Assembly (NCBI GenBank): GCA_025141675.1
Contig: CP081161.1
Location: forward strand, 3,528,531 to 3,592,530
Length of the DNA: 64,000 bases
DNA from: Rhodobacteraceae bacterium S2214
GTDB lineage: Bacteria; Pseudomonadota; Alphaproteobacteria; Rhodobacterales; Rhodobacteraceae
Direction of reading: 5' to 3'
Part shown: piece after piece, positions 36,830-45,643 of the stretch
Layout of the letters: each line of letters opens with the position of its first letter
Numbering within the stretch: the first letter of the stretch is position 1
Translations under genes and position numbers: made by a program
The notes under the pieces: generated by a model
The model's database searches: none
Seen by the model: the letters and a program-made list of their open reading frames with translations, nothing else
What the model was told of the DNA's origin: nothing

Positions 36830-38437
36830 TTATGCGGGCTCCTTCCGCTCAGGATCGTCCATCCAATTTTCAAGAATTTGCAGCGTTTCAGTCTCCCGAT
36901 CCGTGATCATGTCCTGCAATCTTGTGACTGGGTCATCTGCGGCGCTTCCACCCATGTCACCAAAACCTAAACCGTCGTCGCTTGGCCCTTCGATCGACAT
37001 CATGTCCGGAAAGGCGGACATCATTTGTGGGGCATCGTCTTCAACGAAACTGGTGCTTTCCGCCCCTTCATCAGGCGGTGGCAAGGCTGCCATTCCGGGC
37101 TTCGGTGACAAAATAGGTTTCACGACAAACAATCCGAGGATCAGCGCAACTGCGGCCAAAACCCCGATTTGAATGAGTTGCATCATGTCTAAAGATGACG
37201 TCGAAATACTGTCGGCGAATACTTCTGTCCCTAATTCAGGGATTGGCTCAAATGGCATTGATCGCAAAGTGATTTGGTCACCTCTTGCCTCGTCGAAGCC
37301 GACGGCAGACGTTACCAATTCTTGTAGATCAGCCAATTCTTCGTCCGACCGTGGTTCAACTGTTGTGGTTCCATCAGGGTTCTTGATCACCGCATCATTG
37401 ATCAATACCGCCACAGTTAGGCGCTTAACCGCACCCGGCAGTCGCTTAATTTCCCTTTGCGTTTCAGAGACCTCAAAATTTGTGAGCGCGCGTGTTTCGC
37501 TATTCTCATTATTGGCTGTTCCGCCGCCGGCTGCGTCACCGTCTGGAAGATTGGACGCAACAGTCACCTCCCCGCCGCGGGAATCTTCCGATTTTTCAGC
37601 GCTTTCCTGAACCTCTGTACTAATCGCTACGCGGCTGTCAGGATCCACCGTGCGTTCGGATATCGTCTCAGAATCAGTGACTGTTTCCATTGTGAGTTCG
37701 ACAACCGCATTCCCTGCCCCCACCCGCGCCAACAATAGCCTTTCAGCTCGCGCACGAAGAATATCAGCTTGCTCATTATCCGCAGCGGCGCCGGGCAAAT
37801 CATCGGCACCTGACAGAAGCCCCGCAGTAGCGTCAATAATTGCGACATTTTCGGGAACCAAGCCGCTGACAGCAGAGGCAACGAGGTACTGAAGCGCCTT
37901 GACTTGACTGGCGGAAATTATCCCTGTGGATGACTGCACAGTCACTGCAGCGCTTGGTGGTTCCGATCGTTGAAATGATCGCGTCGACGCAGAGGAAATA
38001 TGAACTCTCGCGCTACGGAAGCGCGGGTTCGCAACAATTGTACGCGCAAGTTCCCCTTCTTTTGCCCGCCAGTATGTCGCATCGAACATTTGGGACGTTG
38101 TCGAAAACCCGCTGAGATTGTCTAACAATTCGTACCCGTTGACTCCACTGACCGGTAAACCCTGCCCCGCCAGAACAAGTCTAAGCGAATCGCGCGCGGT
38201 CGTTTCGACATAGATCGCCCCACCGCGCACTTCGTATATGACACCTTGTTGGTCAAGCGCAGTTAGCACGTCACCTGCCGCGCTTGGTTCTAGCCCCCCG
38301 AACAACAGTGACATGTCTCGCGCGCCAGGGGATTGCACAAGAAACAAGACAACCAAGAAAACACCAATACTCGAGCCAATCGCCGCGACCCGCTGCCCGA
38401 TGCTCAACCGATTCCAAACGTCGAGTAAATTTTGCAA
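36830..38437 (-). CDS. fliF: Flagellar MS-ring protein FliF
   Basis: About 535 residues. Two TM segments near residues 20-40 and 410-435 anchor the ring; periplasmic ring-building motifs include LLFGGLEPSAAGDVLTALDQ and GLPVSGVNGYELLDN. C-terminal SDEELADLQELVTSAVGFDEARGDQIT is characteristic. A TTG at 38437 with GGAG seven bases before it is the best start; a longer ORF to 38500 has an unconvincing N-terminus. It leads the fliF-fliH-fliN-fliP block, divergent from fliL, with a CtrA-like box in between. Confidence 0.93.
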   Translation of the reverse strand: MQNLLDVWNRLSIGQRVAAIGSSIGVFLVVLFLVQSPGARDMSLLFGGLEPSAAGDVLTALDQQGVIYEVRGGAIYVETTARDSLRLVLAGQGLPVSGVNGYELLDNLSGFSTTSQMFDATYWRAKEGELARTIVANPRFRSARVHISSASTRSFQRSEPPSAAVTVQSSTGIISASQVKALQYLVASAVSGLVPENVAIIDATAGLLSGADDLPGAAADNEQADILRARAERLLLARVGAGNAVVELTMETVTDSETISERTVDPDSRVAISTEVQESAEKSEDSRGGEVTVASNLPDGDAAGGGTANNENSETRALTNFEVSETQREIKRLPGAVKRLTVAVLINDAVIKNPDGTTTVEPRSDEELADLQELVTSAVGFDEARGDQITLRSMPFEPIPELGTEVFADSISTSSLDMMQLIQIGVLAAVALILGLFVVKPILSPKPGMAALPPPDEGAESTSFVEDDAPQMMSAFPDMMSIEGPSDDGLGFGDMGGSAADDPVTRLQDMITDRETETLQILENWMDDPERKEPA

Positions 38438-38500
38438 ATCAGTTCTCCGATCAAACAGAGGCCTTCTGCCTCCAACAATCGATTGATTGCATGCAAACAA

Positions 38501-38515
38501 TTAATAACGAGTTAG
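38501..38515 (-). promoter_or_regulatory. CtrA-like box between fliF and fliL
   Basis: TTAA, TAACGAG (seven bases), TTAG matches the CtrA consensus TTAA-N7-TTAA at seven of eight fixed positions. It lies in the divergent 126-base region, 49 bases before fliL. The site can work for either direction. Confidence 0.45.
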
Positions 38516-38563
38516 GGCTTCTTTGGTTAAATCGCGTCAAGAGACATTTAATGGAGTCGCAAC

Positions 38564-39058
38564 ATGACCGACGCTGCCGAACTAGAGGTGCCACCACCGC
38601 CCAAAAAAACGAAACTTCCGCTAATCCTAGGGTTTGTACTGTTGCTCGCGGGCGCGGGAGGGGGCTTCACCCTCGTAAAGATCGGCATCATCGGCGGGAA
38701 AACAAATGAGGTAGCCGGAGATTCTACAGAAACTTCGGATATTCCGCCCGAAAGCGAAGATGTGGCCTTCGTCCCATTAGACCCCATGGTAATTACACTA
38801 TCTAGCGGGTCGGACAGGCAATTACTCCGTTTTACAGCCCAGCTAGATGTCAACCCAGCCGCGGTAGAAGAAGTCGAGAAAATTAAGCCGCGAATTATCG
38901 ACATCTTAAACGGTTATTTAAGAGCTTTAGAAGTAGAAGATCTCGAAGCACCAGCGGCGCTAATTAAAATTCGCTCGCAGATGTTGCACCGCGTCAGAAT
39001 CGTTGCCGGCGAAAACCGCGTCAATGACTTACTGGTAATGGAATTTGTACTTAATTAG
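38564..39058 (+). CDS. fliL: Flagellar basal-body protein FliL (copy 1)
   Basis: 164 residues. Single TM near residues 18-40 after a Pro/Lys-rich N-terminus (PPPPKKTKLP), then the FliL periplasmic domain with LDPMVITLSSGSDRQLLRFTAQLDV and a C-terminal block NRVNDLLVMEFVLN. FliL surrounds the stator. ATG 38564 has TGGAG upstream. It starts the block that runs through flhB. A second FliL-like gene lies at 47077. Confidence 0.88.
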   Translation: MTDAAELEVPPPPKKTKLPLILGFVLLLAGAGGGFTLVKIGIIGGKTNEVAGDSTETSDIPPESEDVAFVPLDPMVITLSSGSDRQLLRFTAQLDVNPAAVEEVEKIKPRIIDILNGYLRALEVEDLEAPAALIKIRSQMLHRVRIVAGENRVNDLLVMEFVLN

Positions 39059-39069
39059 GGGGCGCCAGA

Positions 39070-39426
39070 ATGGCCTTCATATCAGATATACTATTGTCTG
39101 CAGGCGCATTTGGCGTTGCCATTTATTGCATGATATTGTCACGAAGGTTGCGCCGGTTCACAAGCCTCGAAAGCGACATCGGAAAGGCAATAAAAACGAT
39201 GTCGGTCCAAATTAGCGAACTGAACCTATCGTTACGCCGGGCGCAAGAGAATGGAAATCAATCAGTTCGGCAATTAAATGCAGGCAGTCAGAGGGCGGAA
39301 GAAGCCGCAAAGCACTTAGAACTACTTGTTGCATCGCTTCACAGCCTGCCCTCAACAGAAAAGCAACAGCAAGCATCAAATCCATTCTTTGCGCGGCGCG
39401 AACCGCAACCTGCGAGCGGCGAATGA
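39070..39426 (+). CDS. Short membrane coiled-coil protein of the flagellar locus (DUF6468-like)
   Basis: 118 residues. N-terminal TM near residues 4-22 (FISDILLSAGAFGVAIYCMI), then a basic segment SRRLRRF and a long helix (about 35-100) rich in Glu/Gln/Leu, consistent with a coiled coil. It resembles the short DUF6468-type proteins of alphaproteobacterial flagellar operons. It overlaps the MotE-like gene by four bases (ATGA), so the two are coupled. No further function assigned. Confidence 0.6.
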   Translation: MAFISDILLSAGAFGVAIYCMILSRRLRRFTSLESDIGKAIKTMSVQISELNLSLRRAQENGNQSVRQLNAGSQRAEEAAKHLELLVASLHSLPSTEKQQQASNPFFARREPQPASGE

Positions 39427-40019
39427 GCATTCTCAATCGAAAAAAACGCTATAGCAGCTCGCTTGGCGCACTCGCAACAATACTAATAGTATCCGGAATC
39501 ATTCGCTCCTCGGAACAGCAGTTTTTTGCATTTGCTCAAGACGCAGATATTTCCAATTTAACTGCATCATCTAGCACAACCGAGATCATCGGTATCCCAT
39601 TTAGTAGCGAAGCGATTGAAGCAATTCTCGCTGCCTTCGAAGTTCGCGAAGCGGATTTATTGGAACGCGAAGCAGAATTAAGAATACTAAAGGATGATCT
39701 AAGCCAATCGGAGCTACGTATTTCCGAAAAAATATCAGAACTCACAATCATTGAGCAAAAACTCGCTAGCACCTTAGCACTAGCAGATACAGCTGCCGAA
39801 AATGATTTGGCGCGATTAGCGACAGTTTACGAAAACATGAAGCCAAAAGATACTGCCGCCTTGTTTTCAGAAATGGCACCCGGCTTTGCTGCTGGTTTCC
39901 TCGGGCTAATGCAAGCCGAAGCCGCAGCGGCTGTAATGACGGAACTAGAACCGGAAAATGCGCACACCATTAGCGTCATGCTTGCAGGTCGAAATGCTAA
40001 TGCGTTCAATTTTGAATGA
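39423..40019 (+). CDS. MotE-like flagellar protein (MgtE-N-type C-terminus)
   Basis: 198 residues. N-terminal membrane or signal segment (SLGALATILIVSGII), then a coiled coil of about 60 residues (FEVREADLLEREAELRILK) and a C-terminal part ENMKPKDTAALFSEMAPGF resembling the MgtE N-terminal domain in MotE. MotE chaperones motor proteins in rhizobia (with MotC). It overlaps the previous gene and precedes motA by 31 bases. The start at 39423 has GGCG and weak purines. Naming as motE is by domain plan. Confidence 0.7.
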   Translation: MSILNRKKRYSSSLGALATILIVSGIIRSSEQQFFAFAQDADISNLTASSSTTEIIGIPFSSEAIEAILAAFEVREADLLEREAELRILKDDLSQSELRISEKISELTIIEQKLASTLALADTAAENDLARLATVYENMKPKDTAALFSEMAPGFAAGFLGLMQAEAAAAVMTELEPENAHTISVMLAGRNANAFNFE

Positions 40020-40050
40020 CTGCCCATAATTGCAATAATGTGAGAATCTT

Positions 40051-40920
40051 ATGATAGGACTAGTTGGCATTGTCATCATTTTTGTAATGGTGTTCGGCGG
40101 TTACCTCCTCGCTGGCGGTAAAATGGGCATTATCCTCAAATCCCTGCCATTCGAGATGATAATGATTGTGGGGGCAGCAGTTGGTGCGTTTGTCATCAGT
40201 AACGATACAGCTGGCATTAAGCATACAGCGAAAGATGTCGGGAAAGTTTTCAAAGGTCCAACTTGGAAAACAAGCGACTACCGCGATCTTCTTTGTCTTC
40301 TATTTGAGTTGCTTCGCATCGCAAGGACAAACCCAGTTGAACTTGAAGCGCATATTGAGGATCCGACCAGTTCTGAAATATTTGAACGGTATCCAAAGAT
40401 CGCAGCAGACAAAGAAGCTATTGGCTTGATCTGCGACACCCTTCGGTCAGGGTCAATGAACTATGACGATCCTCATCAGGTCGAAGAGGTCTTGGAAAAA
40501 CGCATCGATGCGACCCACCATCACAATATGCATTCGACACATGCCTTACAGAGCATCGCTGACGGGCTGCCTGCCCTAGGAATTGTCGCTGCTGTTTTGG
40601 GAATCATCAAAACAATGGGCTCAATTGATCAACCTCCAGAAGTCCTCGGGAAATTGATCGGTGGGGCACTTGTCGGTACATTTCTAGGTGTTTTTTTAGC
40701 CTATGGCTTAGTAGGCCCATTTGCTCTTCGCGTTGGTGCCGTCATCGAGGAAGATGCGCACTTCTATCGGTTAATCCGTGAAGTACTGGTCGCAAACCTT
40801 CACCGTCATGCACCAAACATTTGCATTGAGGTCGGACGCCAGAATACTCCATCGCATTTCCGTCCGTCGTTTACCGATCTCGAAGAAGCATTGAAATCTC
40901 TCAAAAAAGAAGCGTCCTAA
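40051..40920 (+). CDS. motA: Flagellar motor stator protein MotA
   Basis: 289 residues. Proton- or sodium-driven stator subunit with four TM segments. Typical blocks: FEMIMIVGAAVGAFVI, LLRIARTNPVELEAHIE (conserved Arg and Glu), DGLPALGIVAAVLGIIKTM and LVGTFLGVFLAYGLVGP. MotB is not adjacent; the next gene overlaps by one base (TAATG-type junction). Confidence 0.95.
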   Translation: MIGLVGIVIIFVMVFGGYLLAGGKMGIILKSLPFEMIMIVGAAVGAFVISNDTAGIKHTAKDVGKVFKGPTWKTSDYRDLLCLLFELLRIARTNPVELEAHIEDPTSSEIFERYPKIAADKEAIGLICDTLRSGSMNYDDPHQVEEVLEKRIDATHHHNMHSTHALQSIADGLPALGIVAAVLGIIKTMGSIDQPPEVLGKLIGGALVGTFLGVFLAYGLVGPFALRVGAVIEEDAHFYRLIREVLVANLHRHAPNICIEVGRQNTPSHFRPSFTDLEEALKSLKKEAS

Positions 40921-42755
40921 TGACTAGGTGGGCAACGGTCGCTCTACTTCTGACTGCAAGCAGTGCTTACTCAGAGGTTGTTCCGATCATATCGGGAGAT
41001 CAGTCAGATTTTCCACGTTTTGTCGCAACCATACCACGTGGGACAGATTGGAAAATTCAGCAAGAACAGGGAAAATCAATAATTGAGCTTCCAGAGGGAT
41101 TTCGCTTTGAACAGAAGAATCCGGACGCAATAGGCGCTGGGGAGATCTACGCGAAGCTTATTGAGCGTGAGCGCCGGAATCAAATTGAGGTTAGTTTCGA
41201 GTGTGATTGTCGTATAGATGTATACGTGTACCAAGATGTTTTCTTGGTAATTGATATTATCAATGTGTTCCCTGAGATGATTGTTGAAAAAGCTACGTCA
41301 AATGGAGACATTCCAAATGGTGCATGGTGGAGGGATCTTCTGGTTGAGGCTACCCCAAATTACGAAGTTAACCAAGTCGAAGCGCCCCTCATTCAGGAAC
41401 CTGATAGCGTTTATATACCTGAGTTTCTTGCTCGCGAACTATCAACTGCGGCAACGTCGGGTCGTATCGAATTGCACCAGAAAAGTGATGGTGACAGAGA
41501 ACCTACCAATGCCACTGCAAACGGCATCCAAACCTCAATTTTGTCACTGAACATCGGCATCGACACAACGAGTAGTGACGCGCAGGGTTTAAATCCGATC
41601 ACCCCCGATACAGCCTGCCATGCCTTTAGGTCAGCAGAACTTTTTGGTTCAACAGTAGAAGAAATAGACTTCGAGACCCTGATCGCGACACGGAAACTGG
41701 TCTTTTCTGAGACGGGAAATTCAAATGATGAAAGAATGGTTTCCCTTGCGCTTCAATACCTGGAACTCGGTCTAGAAATTGAGGCGTCTCAAATCCTAGA
41801 TCAAGTTAGTACCAAGACTGAAGAAGTGGAATTACTCAAGCAGATCGCAAAACTTCTACAAGACCACATTGATACGTCCGATTTTTGGCAACGAATGCAA
41901 CGATGCGAAAATTCGAATTACTTATGGTATGCATTGAGCATGAAGGGCGTGTCAGAAAATGACATAAAGAGCGATCTAGTTCTCCTACATTTTAAAGCGC
42001 TACCTAGATGGCTCAGGCAGCATGTCACTGCCCGCCTTCATGATATGCTCATCAGGAATAACGAATACTCTTCTGCCGCTGAAATCCTCTCTTTTTCCGA
42101 TGTTGCCACTGAAGCCGGCGTTGAGAAAACTGAGATTGCACCCCAGAGCATCCCAACCTCCGAAATCAAGATCGCAAATAGAGATCAACCAGAGGTGATG
42201 TTAGATATTCTTGCGCTTAACGATCATCACAATGCAACGGGTATTTCAGAGGCCATTCGTTTCGAACACCAAGGTACACCACTATGGTTTGAGTTATTAG
42301 AAGCAGAAATTGTTTCGCTACTAAATTCTAACAACTACTCCGGTGCCATCCGTAAGCTGGAAGAATTTCAACACGCGCCGTCTCAGGACAGGTCTGTAGA
42401 CGGCATTGCCAACAGGGTATTTGCCGAAATTTCCCAAAATGCGAACGATACTGATTTCCTAGCGGCCTTCTTCCTTCGCGATGACTGGCCGCTAACCGAA
42501 GACACTTTAGAATTGCTATCGGACCGTATGGTTGAATTTCAGATACTCGACCAACGTGAAGCAAGCGATCAACCCGCCACAGGAAAGAGGGAGCAAGCTG
42601 ATGAACCGATCGAACTCAACCTTGATGCAGCACTAGATCCACCTTCGCCGGAAAGCTTTTCAACACTAAACAGTACGGAAATTCGCGAACTCCTCGATGA
42701 TACACAAGCTCTTCGATCATCAATTCTGAGCCAACTCTCCTCAATTGACCGCTAG
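40920..42755 (+). CDS. Periplasmic AMIN-like/helical-repeat protein of the mot operon
   Basis: 611 residues. Signal peptide MTRWATVALLLTASSAYS. The first domain (about 25-125) alternates strands ending in VFLVIDIINVFPE, which reads like an AMIN-type domain used to bind cell wall or secretin partners. The middle and C-terminal parts (about 220-560) are helical and Glu/Leu-rich, fitting TPR-like repeats, though no canonical repeat was aligned. It sits between motA and flhA and overlaps motA by one base, in the place where motB usually follows. It lacks a TM plus peptidoglycan OmpA motif, so it is not MotB. Function unknown. Confidence 0.6.
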   Translation: MTRWATVALLLTASSAYSEVVPIISGDQSDFPRFVATIPRGTDWKIQQEQGKSIIELPEGFRFEQKNPDAIGAGEIYAKLIERERRNQIEVSFECDCRIDVYVYQDVFLVIDIINVFPEMIVEKATSNGDIPNGAWWRDLLVEATPNYEVNQVEAPLIQEPDSVYIPEFLARELSTAATSGRIELHQKSDGDREPTNATANGIQTSILSLNIGIDTTSSDAQGLNPITPDTACHAFRSAELFGSTVEEIDFETLIATRKLVFSETGNSNDERMVSLALQYLELGLEIEASQILDQVSTKTEEVELLKQIAKLLQDHIDTSDFWQRMQRCENSNYLWYALSMKGVSENDIKSDLVLLHFKALPRWLRQHVTARLHDMLIRNNEYSSAAEILSFSDVATEAGVEKTEIAPQSIPTSEIKIANRDQPEVMLDILALNDHHNATGISEAIRFEHQGTPLWFELLEAEIVSLLNSNNYSGAIRKLEEFQHAPSQDRSVDGIANRVFAEISQNANDTDFLAAFFLRDDWPLTEDTLELLSDRMVEFQILDQREASDQPATGKREQADEPIELNLDAALDPPSPESFSTLNSTEIRELLDDTQALRSSILSQLSSIDR

Positions 42756-42785
42756 TCGCATTTCCTTATTCGTAGCAATAGGTTC

Positions 42786-44870
42786 ATGATGTCCAAAAAC
42801 TCATCAAACTCCACAATAGCACTTGCCTTTGTCTTGATGGGCGTCATTTGCATCATGGTTCTTCCAGTGCCGTCATGGGCATTAGACGTGGGATTGGCCG
42901 CTTCTTTCGCGCTCGCAATTCTTATGTTTACCGTAACGCTTTTCATACAGCGGCCGTTAGATTTTTCAGCGTTCCCAACCATCTTGCTTGGTTCGCTCAT
43001 TCTCAGGCTGTCTCTCAATATCGCTTCGACAAAATTGATCATCGGCAATGGCCATACAGGAACTTCCGCGGCCGGAAATGTCATCGAAGGATTTGCGATG
43101 TTCGTAATGGGCGGAAACATCGCGTTGGGTCTGGTAGTATTTTGCGTTTTGTTGATGGTCAATTTCTTGGTTATCAACAAGGGTGCCACGCGGATGGCTG
43201 AGGTCGGCGCACGATTTGCACTGGATGCCATGCCCGGGAAACAGATGGCTATCGACAGCGATCTTGCATCCGGCGCAATTACTCATGAGCAAGCCAAAGA
43301 ACGGCGCGAGACCGAACAGGCCGAAACAACGTTTTTCGGATCCCTCGATGGCGCGTCAAAATTTGTAAAAGGCGATGCAATTGCGGGTCTTTTGATCACC
43401 GCTTTGAACCTTTTTGTCGGCCTCGCGATTGGCGTCTTTGGTCATCAAATGTCTCTCGCTGACGGGTTTGCAACTTACTCAATCCTAACCGTTGGTGATG
43501 GTCTTGTTTCACAGATACCCGCCGTGCTTATCTCGATCGCTTCCGCACTGCTTCTCGCCCGCGGTGGCGCGACTGGCGCGACCGATACGACGGTACTTGA
43601 GCAACTTGGAAAACATCCTGCCGCGCTGATCTCGGTCGCTGTGCTACTTGGCTTTTTCGCACTTATTCCCGGCCTGCCTTTCGTCCCATTTCTCGGTGGT
43701 GCCATCGTCCTCGGTTTGGCAGGGGCGTCACGCTTAAAAAGCAAACGTGAAGAGAATGAGCAAATATCCAATGACCAGACAGCACCTGTGCCAGAAGCTC
43801 CCAAGCAATCCATTTCAAACCTTTTAGAAACCGATGAAATTCACATCGATTTCGCAAATGACCTCACGCCAATGGCATTGGATCACATAACTGGCCTGGA
43901 CATGAGAATAGCAAACATACGAAAACATGTCGCTCGTGAATATGGGATTCTGTTACCGGAAGTTCACCTGACCGATAATCCTATGTTACCGGAAGGTGAA
44001 TACGTTATCAACTTGCTGGGTGTGCCGCACGGTCGATATCAATTGAGGCCCGATCTTCAAATGGTATTAACATCCAATTCCGATGGATTGCCAATCGTTG
44101 GTGAAGAGGTGACTGAACCTGTCTTTAACGCACCCGCGATATGGGTGGAACCAGCAAGCGCAGAAGAGGCGACTCTAAATGGCTTAACCGTTGTTCGACC
44201 CGCAGAAATATTGGCGACCCACCTGTTAGAAATTCTTAAAAAGAATTTCTCCAAAATATTGAGCATGTCCGCCCTCCAAGAACGGCTACACGAGATGACG
44301 GTCATCGCGGACGAACGTAGAGCTGCAGCAAATAAGAAGTTTTTAGACACTATGATCCCTGAAAAAGTTTCATTGGAGTTACTCCACGGAACCACACGTT
44401 CGCTATTGGACGAAAACATATCCATTAAGAACCTTCAGTTAATCATCGAAGCCATTGCGGAGGGCCAACAATTTAGCAAAAATTGGGATAGCATTTACGA
44501 ACACGTCAGAAGCCGCCTAGGCTTCCAAATACTGGACAAGATAAAGGACGAAAATGATCACCTCAACGTTGTCCAATTAGCCCAAGAGTGGGAAAAGATT
44601 TTCGCAACGTACCAAATTAATGCGGATGCGAACCAAAGAGGTGAAATCGCTCTTCCACCTCCTCTGCTACAAGAACTGTTGGACAAAACATCAGAAAAAA
44701 TTGGGGCCGCGAGTGACTCGAAGAGTCAGACCGCAATTGTAACGACAAGCAAGCGGCGAAAATTTATCAGCAGTATTCTCTCGGCCAAAGGCATTTCAAA
44801 TCCGGTGCTTTCTTATGATGAGATCGATCAAAACGTATCGTTAAATCTGGTTGGAGTAATCCATCCGTGA
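42786..44870 (+). CDS. flhA: Flagellar export gate protein FlhA
   Basis: 694 residues. Eight TM segments in the first 330 residues with the FHIPEP-family blocks LGSLILRLSLNIASTKLII and DAMPGKQMAIDSDLASG. The cytoplasmic C-terminal domain (350-694) contains HVAREYGILLPEVHLTDN and VILSRLG-like features of the docking platform for export substrates and chaperones. It overlaps fliR by four bases. Confidence 0.96.
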   Translation: MMSKNSSNSTIALAFVLMGVICIMVLPVPSWALDVGLAASFALAILMFTVTLFIQRPLDFSAFPTILLGSLILRLSLNIASTKLIIGNGHTGTSAAGNVIEGFAMFVMGGNIALGLVVFCVLLMVNFLVINKGATRMAEVGARFALDAMPGKQMAIDSDLASGAITHEQAKERRETEQAETTFFGSLDGASKFVKGDAIAGLLITALNLFVGLAIGVFGHQMSLADGFATYSILTVGDGLVSQIPAVLISIASALLLARGGATGATDTTVLEQLGKHPAALISVAVLLGFFALIPGLPFVPFLGGAIVLGLAGASRLKSKREENEQISNDQTAPVPEAPKQSISNLLETDEIHIDFANDLTPMALDHITGLDMRIANIRKHVAREYGILLPEVHLTDNPMLPEGEYVINLLGVPHGRYQLRPDLQMVLTSNSDGLPIVGEEVTEPVFNAPAIWVEPASAEEATLNGLTVVRPAEILATHLLEILKKNFSKILSMSALQERLHEMTVIADERRAAANKKFLDTMIPEKVSLELLHGTTRSLLDENISIKNLQLIIEAIAEGQQFSKNWDSIYEHVRSRLGFQILDKIKDENDHLNVVQLAQEWEKIFATYQINADANQRGEIALPPPLLQELLDKTSEKIGAASDSKSQTAIVTTSKRRKFISSILSAKGISNPVLSYDEIDQNVSLNLVGVIHP

Positions 44871-45643
44871 TCGATCTATCGTTCATCTTCGAACTTATGG
44901 ACGAAGCTGGCGCGATGAACTTGCTAGCCATTTTCGCTCGAATTTCGGCGATCGTCTTCCTGTTACCTGGTGTTTCCGCATCCTATGTACCCACCCAGTA
45001 CAAGCTCGGTTTTGCGATGATGCTAAGTATAACTATCGCGCCACTTGCCCTCACTGACTTTGCCGCGATCACGCCTAGCAACGCCGGGGCCGCAGAAATT
45101 CTTCTGAGTGAAGCGGTTAAGGGGCTCCTGATTGGCTTAACGATCAGGATGAGTATATTTTCGCTCCAAATTGCCGGCACGATTATCGCTCAATCCAGCT
45201 CAATCGCTCAAATTTTTGGCGGATCCGTATCGAACGAGGCACAATCAACCGTTAGCAATATTCTGACCATTTCCGGCATCGCTGTATTAATGCTATCTGG
45301 ATTTCTCGATAAGCTAGCAGCTTTTTTCCTGCAATCGTACATGTGGCATCCGGCAAATGTACGCCCGGATGCCGGCAATGCGCTCAACATCTTGGTCCAA
45401 GCAGTTTCCGAATGTTATGCGTTGGCGTTCCAGCTTGCGTTGCCGTTCATGGCACTATCACTTTTTTATAACATGACTTTAGGCGCAATAAACCGCGCCA
45501 TGCCTCAGTTATTAGTTAGCTTCGTTGGTGCGCCTGGCATCATCGCTGCTTCCATCGGTCTATTGGTCATTTCCGCGCGTCCAATGCTGGAAACATGGCT
45601 TGAAAGCGCATACGCGATCGCTGCGATTTTGGGCTTTCAGTGA
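44867..45643 (+). CDS. fliR: Flagellar export gate protein FliR
   Basis: 258 residues. Six TM segments typical of FliR: ARISAIVFLLPGVSASYVPTQ, LSEAVKGLLIGLTIRM and FQLALPFMALSLFYNMTLG. The start is GTG overlapping the flhA stop (GTGA). FliR, FliP and FliQ form the central export pore; FliO is not found here. It is followed directly by flhB (TGAATG). Confidence 0.95.
   Translation: MIDLSFIFELMDEAGAMNLLAIFARISAIVFLLPGVSASYVPTQYKLGFAMMLSITIAPLALTDFAAITPSNAGAAEILLSEAVKGLLIGLTIRMSIFSLQIAGTIIAQSSSIAQIFGGSVSNEAQSTVSNILTISGIAVLMLSGFLDKLAAFFLQSYMWHPANVRPDAGNALNILVQAVSECYALAFQLALPFMALSLFYNMTLGAINRAMPQLLVSFVGAPGIIAASIGLLVISARPMLETWLESAYAIAAILGFQ

Noticed and set aside
36834..38500. Longer fliF start at 38500
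   Set aside because: The added 21 residues (with CNQS and RRPL) do not resemble FliF, and TTG 38437 has a good ribosome site.
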